Shown here: one piece after another, positions 6,523 to 15,275 of the stretch
How the letters are laid out: every line of letters begins with the position of its first letter
How positions within the stretch are numbered: the first letter of the stretch is position 1
Notes under the pieces: model-generated
The model's database searches: none
What the model was told of the DNA's origin: nothing
The model's input: the letters and a program-made list of their open reading frames with translations, nothing else
Translations under genes and position numbers: made by a program
From: Desulfarculus sp.
GTDB taxonomy: Bacteria; Desulfobacterota; Desulfarculia; Desulfarculales; Desulfarculaceae
DNA length: 44,172 bases
Assembly (NCBI GenBank): GCA_016218705.1
Contig: JACRDC010000102.1
Location: forward strand, 1-44,172
Direction: 5' to 3'

Positions 6523-8397
6523 TCAGCCATCGCCCCCGGCCTGGGGCAGGGCCATGCCCTCCACGAAGCGCTCGGCGAACTGGGGGCAGGCGGCCAGCTC
6601 CAGGTAGCCCAGGCCCCGGGCCAGGTCCTGGGCCTGGGCGCGCCGCCAGCGGTTGAGCAGGGCGGCCAAGGCCCCGGCCCCGGCGGCGTTGCCCACGCCG
6701 GTGATGATCTCGGCCCGGGCGCCGGGGAACAGGCCGATGGCGCCGGCGGCCCCGGGGTCCAGATAGTTGCCGAAGGCCCCGGCCAACAGCGCCCGCTCCA
6801 CCCGCGTTAGGCCCAGGCGCTCCAGCATGATGGCCACCCCGGCGTGCACGGCCGCCTTGGCCAGTTGCACCTCGGCCACGTCCTGGGCGGTGAGCACCAG
6901 GTCCTGGCCGCTGGCGGTCTGGCCCGCCCAGGCCAGAACGAACTCCAAGCCCCGGGGGCCGGGGCGCAGCCGGGGCGAGGCCAGGCCCTGGACAAAGGAC
7001 CCGCGCCCGTTCAGGGCGCCCGCCTGGAGCAGCCCGGCCACGGCGCTGACCACGCCCGAGCCGCACAGGCCCAGGGGCGGCCCGCCGCCGATCACCTTCA
7101 GGCTGGGCTCCAGGTCCGTCCCCAGGCACACGGCCTCCACCGCCCCGGTGGCGGCGCGCATGCCCCAGGCGATGTGCCCGCCCTCGAAGGCCGGCCCGGC
7201 GGCGGCCGAGCAGCAGAGCATCCGGCCCCCGGCGGCCAGGACCATCTCGCCGTTGGTGCCCAGGTCCAGGATCAGGGTGGGCTCGCCCAGGCCGCCGGCC
7301 CCCAGGGCCAGGGCCGCGGCCACGGTATCCGAGCCCACGAAGCCTGCCTTGACCGGGGGCAGATGCAGGGCCGCCTCGCCGGCCAGCTCCAGGCCCACCT
7401 GGCGGGCCGGCAGGTCCAGGCCGGCCCCGGTCACCGGGGCGTAGGGCGCCAGGGCCAGGCCCGTGGGGTCCAGGCCCAGGAAGAGGTGGTGCATGGCCGT
7501 GTTGCCCACCAACACGCAGTCCAGCACCCGGGCGGGCGGCACTCCGGCCTGGGCGCAGGCCTCCCTGGCCAGCTCGTTGACGCAGGCCCGGGCCAGGCCG
7601 GCCAGGGCCTCCAGGTTTTGGGGATCACGGCCGGCAAAGGCGATGCGGCTGACCACGTCCTCGCCGTGGGCTATCTGGGGGTTCATGGCCGAGGTCACGG
7701 CCAGGATGGCGCCGCTGGCCAGGTCGGCCAGGTAGGCCACCACCGTGGTGGTGCCCAGGTCCACGGCCAGGCCCAGGCAGGGCTGCCCCTGGCCGGGGGA
7801 GACGTCCAGCACCCGCCGGCCCTGCCACAGGGCAGCCGCGACCCGGCCCCCCTGCTCGGCCAGGGCCTGGGGCAGGCCGCGCAGCACCCCCAGGGACAGC
7901 TCGGCCGAAGAGCCGGCCAGGTGGGGGCCCAACTCCTGGAGGAGGCGCTGGCCCTGGTCCGTGGGGGACTCCAGGCTGGCCGGGGGCACGGTCAGGTCCA
8001 GGCAGCGCACCGCCGGGTCCAGCTCCACGGGCGCGCCGGCACCCTGGGTCAGGATGACCTGGCGGCCCGGGCGGCTGCGGAAGGGCACCCACACGGAGCC
8101 CCCCTGGGGCAGGGTGGTCTGGCAGGCCAGGCGAAAGCCCTGCTCCGCGGCCTGGCCCAGGACCGCCCGCTCGCCGGGCTGGGGGGGCGGCGGGTCGGGC
8201 AGGTCCAGGCGTACCTGGCACTTGCCGCAAAGGCCCTGGCCGCCGCAAGGGCCAGCCAGGTCCACCCCGGCGGCCCGGGCCAGGTCCATCAGGGTGCTAC
8301 CAGGGGCCGCCGGCACCCGCCGGCCCAGGGGTTGGAAGACCACCGCCGGCCACCTGGCCGGCGAGGAGGCCAGGCCGCAGTCCGGGGGATCAGGCAA
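6523..8397 (-). CDS. [2Fe-2S]/ASKHA reductive activator of corrinoid protein (RACo-like)
   Basis: This is a 624-residue protein. Residues 20-110 form a plant-type ferredoxin domain with cluster ligands C51, C57, C60 and C92. A linker leads to an ASKHA ATPase part (former DUF4445) whose phosphate-binding strand is LAVDLGTTTVVAYLADL, with a second glycine loop in LILDLGTNGEM. Proteins of this design use ATP and one low-potential electron to return inactive Co(II) corrinoid to Co(I). It overlaps the corrinoid-protein gene upstream by 8 bases, so the pair is translationally coupled and the substrate is almost certainly that protein. The N-terminus before residue 15 is not conserved-looking, and the start may lie slightly downstream. 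Confidence 0.92.
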   Translation of the reverse strand: MPDPPDCGLASSPARWPAVVFQPLGRRVPAAPGSTLMDLARAAGVDLAGPCGGQGLCGKCQVRLDLPDPPPPQPGERAVLGQAAEQGFRLACQTTLPQGGSVWVPFRSRPGRQVILTQGAGAPVELDPAVRCLDLTVPPASLESPTDQGQRLLQELGPHLAGSSAELSLGVLRGLPQALAEQGGRVAAALWQGRRVLDVSPGQGQPCLGLAVDLGTTTVVAYLADLASGAILAVTSAMNPQIAHGEDVVSRIAFAGRDPQNLEALAGLARACVNELAREACAQAGVPPARVLDCVLVGNTAMHHLFLGLDPTGLALAPYAPVTGAGLDLPARQVGLELAGEAALHLPPVKAGFVGSDTVAAALALGAGGLGEPTLILDLGTNGEMVLAAGGRMLCCSAAAGPAFEGGHIAWGMRAATGAVEAVCLGTDLEPSLKVIGGGPPLGLCGSGVVSAVAGLLQAGALNGRGSFVQGLASPRLRPGPRGLEFVLAWAGQTASGQDLVLTAQDVAEVQLAKAAVHAGVAIMLERLGLTRVERALLAGAFGNYLDPGAAGAIGLFPGARAEIITGVGNAAGAGALAALLNRWRRAQAQDLARGLGYLELAACPQFAERFVEGMALPQAGGDG

Positions 8398-9037
8398 GGC
8401 CCAGCAACTCCTTGGCCAGGCGCACCGCGGCCACGGCGTCGGGGGCGTAGCCGTCGGCCCCGCATTCCTCCAGCACGAAGCGGGGGGTCAGCGCCGCCCC
8501 GCCGCATAGTATCTTGACCTGGCCGGCCAACTCGCTCTGCTTGATGGCCGCCACCGTGGCCTTGACGTAGGGGTCGCCGGTAGTAAGAAGGCTGGACAGG
8601 CCCACCAACTGGGCCTGGTGCTGGCGGGCGGCCTCCACGAAGCCCGCCGCCGGCACGTTCTCGCCCAGGTTGACCACCTTGAAGCCCGAGCTCTCCAGCA
8701 TCAGGATCACCAGGTTCTTGCCGATGTCGTGCAGATCGCCGAAGACCGTGCCCATCACCACGGTGCCCAGGCTGAGCGCCGCCTGCCCGGCCTGCTCCAA
8801 GAGCGGCTTGAGCACCTCCAGGCCGGCCTGCATGGCCCGGGCGGCGATCATCATCTCGGGCACGAATATCTGCTTCTGCTCGAAGCGCCGGCCCACCTCT
8901 TTCATGGCCTCGATCATGTGCCCGTTGATGAGCGTCTGGGGGTTGGCCCCCTCGTCCAGGGCGGCCTGGACCAGGCCCGGCACCTCGGCGCGCCTGCCCT
9001 TGATGATGGCTTCCCTCAAGGCCTGCATATCCGCCAC
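8390..9037 (-). CDS. Corrinoid (B12-binding) methyl-carrier protein
   Basis: This is a 215-residue protein of the MtbC/MttC type. Residues 1-85 form the helical cap (B12-binding 2), with DEGANPQTLINGHMIEAMKE and a conserved EMMIAARAM. Residues 90-210 form the Rossmann B12 domain with DLHDIGKN (D101, H103, G106); H103 is the lower cobalt ligand. It shuttles a methyl group between the two methyltransferases encoded upstream. The stop overlaps the start of the reactivase gene. The methyl donor cannot be read from this protein alone. Confidence 0.94.
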   Translation of the reverse strand: MADMQALREAIIKGRRAEVPGLVQAALDEGANPQTLINGHMIEAMKEVGRRFEQKQIFVPEMMIAARAMQAGLEVLKPLLEQAGQAALSLGTVVMGTVFGDLHDIGKNLVILMLESSGFKVVNLGENVPAAGFVEAARQHQAQLVGLSSLLTTGDPYVKATVAAIKQSELAGQVKILCGGAALTPRFVLEECGADGYAPDAVAAVRLAKELLGLA

Positions 9038-9070
9038 GCGGGCATCTCCTTTATTGAGTAGGGTTGGGTC

Positions 9071-9925
9071 CTAGATTTCTTCCTCGTGCTGGCGATAGGC
9101 GCCGATGAAGCGCATGGCGTATTCGTCCCGGCCCAGGAGCAGGTCGGAGACCAAGAGCGCCCGCTTGAGCTCCCACACCGTGGGGTCGGTGATGGGGCAG
9201 GTGCAGCCGCGCAACACGGCCATGGCCAGGAACACGGCCCCCACCGCCGGACGCTCGGGCAGGCCGAAGGAGACGTTGCCGGCCCCCACGGTCTGGTTGA
9301 CCCCCAGGCGGTCGCGTATGGCCTGCATGGCCGTGAGGACCACCAGCCCGGCCTGGTCGTCGGCGGCCACGCTCATGGCCAGGGGGTCCAGCACCACGTC
9401 CTCGGCGGGGATGCCCAGCCGGGCCGCCTCGTCCAGGATGCGCTCGGCGATGGCCAGGCGGCTGTCCGCGTCCGTGGGCACCCCCCGGCCGTCCATGGTC
9501 AGGGCCACCACCGCCGCCTTGTAGCGCGCCACCAGGGGCAGCACCTCCCTCAGCTTGGCCTCCTCGCCGTTGACCGAGTTGACCAGGGCCTTGCCGGGGT
9601 AGGCCGCCAGGGCCGCCTCCAGGGCCTGGGGCGAGGCCGAGTCCAGGCACAAGGGGGTGCCGCAGACCTCGCCCACCGCCCGGACCGCCGCCGCCAGGGC
9701 CGCCGGCTCGTCAATGCCGGCCACGCCCACGTTGACGTCCAGCACCGCCGCGCCGGCCCGCGCCTGCCTGAGGGCCTCTGATTGCAGGGGGGCCATGTCG
9801 CCGGCCTGCAGGGCGGCGGCCAGGCGGGGGCGCCCCGTGGGGTTGATGCGCTCGCCGATGATGACCACGGGCTGGTCCGGCCCGATGACCACCCGCTCCT
9901 TGGCGCTCCAGATCGCGGTGTGCAT
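9071..9925 (-). CDS. Pterin-binding methyltransferase (methyltetrahydrofolate:corrinoid type)
   Basis: This 284-residue TIM-barrel protein opens with VVIIGERINPTGR, the pterin-binding strand shared by dihydropteroate synthase, AcsE and the MetH folate module. Further pterin-site features are LDVNVG, LCLDSAS, ALVNSVNGE and LDPLAMSV. The ATG at 9923-9925 was chosen because GGGAG sits upstream on the minus strand; the longer frame to 9994 would run into the preceding gene. With the corrinoid protein it probably moves methyl groups between tetrahydrofolate and Co(I), linking the cluster to the Wood-Ljungdahl methyl branch. Direction of transfer is not determinable. Confidence 0.9.
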   Translation of the reverse strand: MHTAIWSAKERVVIGPDQPVVIIGERINPTGRPRLAAALQAGDMAPLQSEALRQARAGAAVLDVNVGVAGIDEPAALAAAVRAVGEVCGTPLCLDSASPQALEAALAAYPGKALVNSVNGEEAKLREVLPLVARYKAAVVALTMDGRGVPTDADSRLAIAERILDEAARLGIPAEDVVLDPLAMSVAADDQAGLVVLTAMQAIRDRLGVNQTVGAGNVSFGLPERPAVGAVFLAMAVLRGCTCPITDPTVWELKRALLVSDLLLGRDEYAMRFIGAYRQHEEEI

Positions 9926-9944
9926 GGCTGGCTCCCGATTAAGC

Positions 9945-10988
9945 CTAGGAAATACGGCCGTGCTCCCTGGCGGTGACCAGGGCCGCCCGCACATTCTCGT
10001 CGGGGGTGCCGAAGGTCAGCCCCACGGTGTCTATGGAGTAGTTGGCCAGCGGCGCGCCCTGGGCCAGGGCCTCCCTGACCGCCGCCGCCACCTCCTGGGG
10101 GGTGCCGTTTTTCATCAGCACCGGGCTGATGCGGGCGTTGAAGGCCACCTGGGGACCCAGGATGGCCCTGGCCCGGGCGAAGTCGGAGCCGAAGCCGGCC
10201 TCCATGAAGGTCAGCCCCGGCACCTTGGCGTAGTGCTCCACCACCGGGTCCACGCTGCCGCAGTGGTGGATGCCAAAGGGCTGGCAGCGTCCGGCCAGCC
10301 AGGCGTCGTAGGGCAGGCCGAACTCCAGGTAGGTGTCGCCCGAGATCTGCTCCACGGTGCAGTTGGGCACCACGTAGGTCTGGGGGTCGGCCATGGGGGT
10401 GACGTCCACGGCCCCGCTGCCGGTGAGGGGGTACACGGCCCTCCACAGATCGAGCACGCACTGGGCGCAGAAGCCCAGCAGGCCGTGGGCGAACTGGGGG
10501 TCTTCGTAATAGTCAATGTACAGCTCATCGCCCCGGAGCTTCAGCGCCAGGTTTTGCACGCCGGTGACGTTGATGTCGCCCACCACCTGGCCATGCTTGG
10601 CCTTGAGGTGCTCGATCTGGGCGAAGACCTCCTTCATGGGCCAGGCGCCGGCCAGGTCGGGGGGCTGAAGCTGGCGGCACTCTTCCTTGCCCAGGTTGCG
10701 GGGCATGGCCCAGGGCAGGGCACCGTCCTCGAAGACGATCTCGCAGCCCAACAGGGCTGGCAGCATCACCATGCCAAAGGTTATGAGCGGCTTGGGCCTT
10801 GGCTCGGGATGGCCCAGGCCCACCTCGCCAAAGCGCTGGTGCAGCAGCCGGGCCATCTGGGCCTGGGTCTCCACGCGGTAATCAGGGTCAAGGTAGTATT
10901 GCCGGCCAAAGGACAGGCCGTAGTTCTGGTGCCACCAGTCCGGGTAGAACCCCACCCCCAAGGGCACGTGCGTTCTCTGCTCCACCAT
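9945..10988 (-). CDS. Uroporphyrinogen decarboxylase-fold methyltransferase (MtaA/CmuA type)
   Basis: This 347-residue protein has the URO-D fold used by corrinoid methyltransferases. The likely zinc ligands lie in H241-H-C243-G (FGIHHCGSVDPV), the H-x-C motif that activates a thiol or methyl donor in MtaA/MtbA relatives. Features of true heme-pathway HemE are not evident, and the neighbours argue against a heme role. It is the first gene of the minus-strand unit (UroD, pterin methyltransferase, corrinoid protein, reactivase). The methyl donor could be a methoxylated or methylated small molecule. Confidence 0.85.
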   Translation of the reverse strand: MVEQRTHVPLGVGFYPDWWHQNYGLSFGRQYYLDPDYRVETQAQMARLLHQRFGEVGLGHPEPRPKPLITFGMVMLPALLGCEIVFEDGALPWAMPRNLGKEECRQLQPPDLAGAWPMKEVFAQIEHLKAKHGQVVGDINVTGVQNLALKLRGDELYIDYYEDPQFAHGLLGFCAQCVLDLWRAVYPLTGSGAVDVTPMADPQTYVVPNCTVEQISGDTYLEFGLPYDAWLAGRCQPFGIHHCGSVDPVVEHYAKVPGLTFMEAGFGSDFARARAILGPQVAFNARISPVLMKNGTPQEVAAAVREALAQGAPLANYSIDTVGLTFGTPDENVRAALVTAREHGRIS

Positions 10989-11072
10989 GAGCCCCCTTTG
11001 CTAGGCCGTCCCCGGCATATTAACATCATAGGCCGGGCCATGGGCAAGAGCGCAAGCGGCGCGGGGCTGACG

Positions 11073-11078
11073 TATAAT
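11073..11078 (+). promoter_or_regulatory. Putative -10 box for the DUF1638 gene
   Basis: TATAAT lies 28 bases before the ATG at 11107 and 23 bases before its ribosome-binding site. No good -35 hexamer is present 16-18 bases upstream, so this is a suggestion based on an exact -10 consensus in GC-rich DNA. Confidence 0.35.
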
Positions 11079-11106
11079 ACAACCAGGCATGGCCGGGAGG
11101 TGCCCC

Positions 11107-11778
11107 ATGATACTGCCGCCCCACTGCCGGGTGCTGGCCTGCAAGGTGCTGTATCACGAGCTCAGGCTGCTGGGGGTGCCGGACAGCCAGGCCCTGTATC
11201 TGGACCAGGGCCTGCACCGCCACCCCGACGACTTGAGCCGGCAGGTGGCCCTGGCCCTGGCCCAACTGGAGCAAGACCCCGCCGTGGAGACGGTGGTCCT
11301 GGGCTACGGCTATTGCGGGGGCGGCCTGGAGGGGCTCAGGGGCCGGCGGGCGCGCCTGGTGGCGCCCAAGGCCCACGACTGCATACCCCTACTGCTGGGG
11401 CGTCATTTGCCCCCCGGCGCGGGGGTGGACCAGGGCGGCACCTTCTACCTGAGCCCGGGCTGGGTGGACTTCGGCCAGACTCCCTACAGCGAGTATTATC
11501 GCAGCCTGCCCCTGCTGGGCCAGGAGGACGCCCTGTGGTGCTGCCAGCAGATGCTCAAGGCCTATACCGAGGTGGCCCTCATACGCCACGAGCCCCTGTT
11601 CCGCGAGCACCAACGCCGCATGGGCCTGGACATGGCCGGCCTCTTCGGCCTGGCCTATCGCGAAATCCCCGGCGATCTGGGCTGGCTGCAACGGCTCTTG
11701 GCCTGCCGCCCAAGCCACGACGTGCTGGCGGCCCCGCCAGGCCAAGCCCTGCGCCAGGAGATGTTCAACACGGGTTGA
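11107..11778 (+). CDS. DUF1638 family protein
   Basis: This is a 223-residue protein with the layout of DUF1638: an N-terminal segment with a conserved Cys (VLACKVLYHEL), the Gly/Cys-rich loop VLGYGYCGGGLEGL, then APKAHDCIPLLLG and a Tyr-rich stretch. The family is often found beside corrinoid methyltransferase genes, and here it diverges from such a cluster, but its biochemical role is not established. The ATG at 11107 has GGGAGGTG at 11095-11102, which rules out the upstream ATG at 11089. The conserved cysteines suggest metal or substrate-thiol chemistry, which is inference. Confidence 0.82.
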   Translation: MILPPHCRVLACKVLYHELRLLGVPDSQALYLDQGLHRHPDDLSRQVALALAQLEQDPAVETVVLGYGYCGGGLEGLRGRRARLVAPKAHDCIPLLLGRHLPPGAGVDQGGTFYLSPGWVDFGQTPYSEYYRSLPLLGQEDALWCCQQMLKAYTEVALIRHEPLFREHQRRMGLDMAGLFGLAYREIPGDLGWLQRLLACRPSHDVLAAPPGQALRQEMFNTG

Positions 11779-11817
11779 CCCTGGCCACCTGGTTTTCATC
11801 AGCAAATGGTTGGTGTT

Positions 11818-12191
11818 CATACCATTTTAACAACGATCATATAGTATTAGGTTGTTGGCTCTTGATCCGGGCATCCTCTGGCCGGCGGGTTTTGGTTTTT
11901 GGCCGCCCAAGCCCCGTGTCCCGCTCTTAGCCCGGCCATTCCTAGGGCACCGGCAGGGGGCTGCTATGATCCAACCCGGCAAAGAATACGGGATACCCGC
12001 GGCCCCTGCCCACGCCAGGGCGGAGAGTCCACCCCGCGCCGGCACCCGCATTGGCCAAGCCAGTATGGCCGGGCGGCTCTAGCGGGACACAAAAAGAAAC
12101 CGCTTAGGTATTCTTGGGCCGCCTAAATTGCAAGGGTTGTACCCAGAGGAAACCTGACGAGAAAACCATACGTCTGATCTGAAATGCGTAT
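11818..12191 (+). repeat. Dispersed 375-bp repeat, copy C (complete)
   Basis: The left end reads CATACCATTTTAACAACGATC and the right end GATCTGAAATGCGTATC. The reverse complement of the right end begins GATACGCATTTCAG, so the two ends share an imperfect inverted ATAC(G)CATTT-A of about 11 bases. The copy occupies nearly all of the gap between the convergent DUF1638 and msrAB genes; the remaining 90 bases before msrAB contain nothing recognised. Confidence 0.88.
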
Positions 12192-12281
12192 CAAAGGGCA
12201 TGAAATAACCCCGGGGTTGGCCCAGGGTTATCTCAATTCAAGTTTGGCTGTCCGCGCCTGTCCCCAGTTCCTGCCGCCCCA

Positions 12282-13376
12282 TTACTTCTCAAAGAGCTTC
12301 TGGTACTGGCCGTAGCCCTGGGCCGCCAGGTCCTCGGCGGGGATGAAGCGCAGGCTGGCCGAGTTCATGCAGTAGCGCAGGCCGGTGGGCGGCGGGCCGT
12401 CGTCAAAGACGTGCCCCAGGTGGCTGCCGCCCGCGCGGCTGCGCACTTCCGTGCGCACCGAGAAAAGCTTGCGGTCCTCCTTCTCGATTATGTTGCCGGG
12501 CTCCAGGGGCCGGGTGAAGCTGGGCCAGCCGGTGCCCGAGTCGTACTTGTCCAGGGAGCTGAACAAGGGTTCGCCCGAGACGATGTCCACGTAGATGCCC
12601 GGACGCTTGTTGTCATGGTACTCGTTCCTGAAGGGCGGCTCGGTGCCCTCCTCCTGGGTGACGTGGTACTGCAAGGGGGTCAGCCGGGCCTTCAATTCAG
12701 CCGGCGGGGGCTTGACAAAGGCCGCCGCGCCCGCCGGGGCCGGCGGCTTGCCGGCCTGCTTGCCCCAGGTGCGCTCCAGGAACTGGTCGCGGCCGGAGCC
12801 GTGGCGGTAGTACTTGTAGCGCAGGGGGTTGTGCTTGTAGTAGTCCTGGTGGTAGTCCTCGGCGGCCCAGAAGGCCGTGAAGGGCCTGATCTCGGTGACG
12901 ATGGGCTTCTTGAAGGCCCCCGATTCCATCAGCTTGGCCCTGGACTGCTCGGCCAGCACCCGCTGCTCCTCGTCGTGATAGAAGATGGCGGATTCGTACT
13001 GCCCGCCCCGGTCCACGAACTGGCCGCCGGCGTCGGTGGGGTCTATGTGCCGCCAGAACCAGTCCAGTATCTGGGCGTAGCTGATCTTGTCAGGGTCGTA
13101 ATACACCTGCACGGCCTCCAGGTGGCCGGTCTGGCCGGCGGAGACCTGGTTGTAGGTGGGGTTGGCCTCCTGGCCGCCGCTGTAGCCGGAGATGGCCTCC
13201 ACCACCCCGGGCAGCTTCTCGAAATCCGCCTCGGTGCACCAGAAGCAGCCGCCGGCCAGGGTGGCCACGGCCAGTTTCTGACCCTCGGGCCCTGCCTTGG
13301 GCGGTTTCACATCGGCCCAGGCCGCCAGGCTGCCCGCCAGGAACAAAGCGGCAATAATTAGTATGGTAACGCGCAT
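12282..13376 (-). CDS. msrAB: Exported MsrA-MsrB fusion methionine sulfoxide reductase
   Basis: This is a 364-residue bifunctional repair enzyme. The N-terminal signal peptide ([15 protein letters not shown]...AWAD) implies action in the envelope. MsrA follows with GCFWC (C44 and C47) and a [11 protein letters not shown]-terminal motif. MsrB follows from about residue 235 with [18 protein letters not shown] and the catalytic [11 protein letters not shown] (C336). The paired CxxC zinc cysteines of many MsrBs are absent (EPLFSS and [11 protein letters not shown] occupy those places). The ATG at 13374-13376 has AAGGAGG upstream. It reduces S- and R-methionine sulfoxide in exported proteins; its reductant partner is not encoded nearby. 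Confidence 0.95.
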   Translation of the reverse strand: MRVTILIIAALFLAGSLAAWADVKPPKAGPEGQKLAVATLAGGCFWCTEADFEKLPGVVEAISGYSGGQEANPTYNQVSAGQTGHLEAVQVYYDPDKISYAQILDWFWRHIDPTDAGGQFVDRGGQYESAIFYHDEEQRVLAEQSRAKLMESGAFKKPIVTEIRPFTAFWAAEDYHQDYYKHNPLRYKYYRHGSGRDQFLERTWGKQAGKPPAPAGAAAFVKPPPAELKARLTPLQYHVTQEEGTEPPFRNEYHDNKRPGIYVDIVSGEPLFSSLDKYDSGTGWPSFTRPLEPGNIIEKEDRKLFSVRTEVRSRAGGSHLGHVFDDGPPPTGLRYCMNSASLRFIPAEDLAAQGYGQYQKLFEK

Positions 13377-13480
13377 GACAGGCCTCCTTGCCCGGCCGAA
13401 GCTGGGGCTGGGCGCCAATGGTTATCACTTTCGTTAATGATAGGTACTCCCCGGCGCCGTGGCCAGGGGGGCGGGCCGTA

Positions 13481-14893
13481 TCAGGCGCGGCGGTTCTTGG
13501 CCCTAAAGCGGGGGTGGCTCAAGTTCAGCTTGTTGAGCTTGTAGGTCATGCGGCTGGGGGAGATGCCCAGAAGAGCGGCGGCGTCCTTCTGCACCCAGCC
13601 GGCCCGCTCCAGGGCGGCCACGATGGCCTGGCGCTCCAGGTCCTCCAGATTGAAGCCCTGGGCCGGCCAGGCCCCGGCGGCGCCCTGGCAGGCCGGCGGA
13701 GTGGCCTCCGGCCCGGGCATGGTCAGGTTGAGATCGCCCACGGTGAGATGGTCGCCCTCGGTGAAGAGCACCGCGCGCTCGATGACGTTGCGCAGTTCGC
13801 GGATGTTGCCCGGCCAGGGGTAATCCAGCAGGGCGCGCCGGGCCTGGGGGGCCAGGCCCACCAGGGAACGCTTGAGTTCGTGGCAGATGCGCTGCAAGAA
13901 CATCTCGGCCATGGGCAGGATGTCGGCCTGGCGCTGGCGCAGGGGGGCCAGGTCCAGGGTGGCCACGTTGAGGCGGTAATATAGGTCCTTGCGGAACAGG
14001 CCGCTCTCCACGGCCTGGGTGAGGTCGCGGTTGGTGGCGGCCATGATGCGCACGTCCACGTGGATCTCCCGCGAACCTCCCAAACGATAGATGACCTGGT
14101 CCTCGATGGCCCTGAGCACCTTGGCCTGGATGGCCGGGCTCATCTCGCCCACCTCGTCCAAAAACAGCGTGCCGCCGTGGGCCTGCTGGAAGCGCCCGGC
14201 CCGGGCCATGTGCGCGCCGGTGAAGGCCCCCTTCTCATGGCCGAAAAGCTCGCTCTCCAACAGGGTCTCGCTCAGGGCCGCGCAGTTGACCGTGACCATG
14301 GTGCCGTCGCGGCGGGGGCTGTTGGCGTGGATGGCCCCGGCGATGAGGCTTTTTCCCGTGCCGGTCTCGCCGGTGATCATCACCGTGAGGTTGGTGGGGG
14401 CCAGACGCTTGATCTGGGTGATGACCTTCTGCATGGCCTCGCTCTGGGCGGTGAGGCTCTCCAGGCGGTAGAGATAAGGCTGTTCGTGGCGCAGGTAGTG
14501 GTAGGCGTGTTGCAGGCTGGCCTTTTCCAGGGCGCGGCGCACCGTCAGGCGCAGATGCTCCAGGTTGAGCGGCTTGACCTGGTAGTCAAAGGCCCCCCGG
14601 CGCATGGCCTCCACGGCGTCCTCCACCGAGCCCGGCCGGCTGACGATGATGACCGGAGTGGAGGGGGCGTGCTCCTGCACGTAGCGCAGCACCTCCAGGC
14701 CGCCGCTGCTGGGCAGGTCCAGGTCGGTGACCACCAACTGGAAGACGTTGTTGGACAACAGCTCCAGGGCCAGGTAGCTGTCCGCCGCCTGGGCCACGCG
14801 GTTGCCATCCTGGCTCATCATGTCCACCACCTGGGCGCGCAGTTCGTGGTCCGGGTCGGCCAGCAGCAGGTGGTTGGTGGAGGTAAGTTCCAT
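13481..14893 (-). CDS. Sigma-54-dependent response regulator (NtrC family)
   Basis: This 470-residue protein has a receiver domain at residues 1-125 (acidic pocket in LLADPD, phospho-acceptor in VVTDLDLP, conserved Lys in QVKP). The sigma-54 AAA+ domain spans about 145-375, with Walker A GETGTGKS, the sigma-54-contacting GAFTGA loop and Walker B GGTLFLDEVGE. A Fis-type helix-turn-helix lies near the end (QKDAAALLGISPSRMTYKL). All motifs needed to activate RpoN promoters are intact. It diverges from two near-consensus sigma-54 promoters at 15159 and 16361, so it is the natural candidate activator for them. No cognate kinase gene is adjacent; the hybrid kinase at 31613 is far away and ends in its own receiver. 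Confidence 0.95.
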   Translation of the reverse strand: MELTSTNHLLLADPDHELRAQVVDMMSQDGNRVAQAADSYLALELLSNNVFQLVVTDLDLPSSGGLEVLRYVQEHAPSTPVIIVSRPGSVEDAVEAMRRGAFDYQVKPLNLEHLRLTVRRALEKASLQHAYHYLRHEQPYLYRLESLTAQSEAMQKVITQIKRLAPTNLTVMITGETGTGKSLIAGAIHANSPRRDGTMVTVNCAALSETLLESELFGHEKGAFTGAHMARAGRFQQAHGGTLFLDEVGEMSPAIQAKVLRAIEDQVIYRLGGSREIHVDVRIMAATNRDLTQAVESGLFRKDLYYRLNVATLDLAPLRQRQADILPMAEMFLQRICHELKRSLVGLAPQARRALLDYPWPGNIRELRNVIERAVLFTEGDHLTVGDLNLTMPGPEATPPACQGAAGAWPAQGFNLEDLERQAIVAALERAGWVQKDAAALLGISPSRMTYKLNKLNLSHPRFRAKNRRA

Positions 14894-15158
14894 GCGTCCT
14901 CTTGCCTAAGATGATTATCCTCTGAAGTCCCTAGCTTATATAGATAACACCCGTGCCAGTAAAATTTCAAATTCAAAATTTGTTGGGCTGTGGATAAAAA
15001 GTTCCGTATTTTTGATTTGCTCTGGGCCGCCTGGGAATTTTTTTCTGGGCCAGCCCCGGGGCGCCCCACGCGGTTTTGCGGGGCCAAGGACTTGGTTTGA
15101 TGGCGATTATTTCCCACGGCCCCGCCATGCGCCCAGCCATGGCGAACCTGTGGCAAAA

Positions 15159-15174
15159 AGGCATGAAGTTTGCT
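15159..15174 (+). promoter_or_regulatory. Sigma-54 promoter of the first PEP-CTERM unit
   Basis: AGGCATGAAGTTTGCT matches the RpoN consensus TGGCACGNNNNTTGCW at all defined bases but two, with exactly 10 bases between the GG (-24) and GC (-12) pairs. The predicted start is near 15185, some 17-20 bases before the riboswitch. The AT-rich 14900-15060 region upstream could hold activator sites. Confidence 0.8.
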
Positions 15175-15200
15175 ATTTTAATATTATTGGGTAGTGTCAG

Positions 15201-15275
15201 ACAAAGCCAAACCCGCCGCGAGGCGGGGACGGAAAGCCCACGGGTCTCCTCCAGGGAGATGGCCGGGTTGCCTAT
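15201..15275 (+). ncRNA. GEMM-I (c-di-GMP-I class) riboswitch 1
   Basis: The conserved aptamer elements appear in order: GCCAAACC (15206-15213), a stem capped by the tetraloop GCGA (15217-15220), the core GGGGACGGAAAGCC, a P3 arm built on GGGTCTCC/GGGAGA, and the closing GGCCGGGTTGCC. Aligned by eye to the Vibrio cholerae Vc2 aptamer, the ligand-contacting position 20 is G (15206), which favours c-di-GMP; Geobacter cGAMP-sensing variants carry A there. The 3' strand also forms a terminator arm, so ligand binding should switch expression on. Confidence 0.92.

Noticed and set aside
10989-11106. Cobalamin riboswitch expected before the corrinoid cluster
   Set aside because: No B12-box (GCCACTG) or supporting stems on either strand in this short gap.
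13481-14893. Assignment of the sigma-54 regulator as PrsR, the known PEP-CTERM regulator
   Set aside because: The receiver domain reads like the NtrC/ZraR type and no PrsK kinase or exosortase gene is adjacent; only the promoter context links it to PEP-CTERM genes.
14943-14958. Sigma-54-like TGGCACGGGTGTTATC on the minus strand before the response regulator gene
   Set aside because: The -24 half is perfect but the nearly invariant GC of the -12 element is AT, so it is unlikely to be active.
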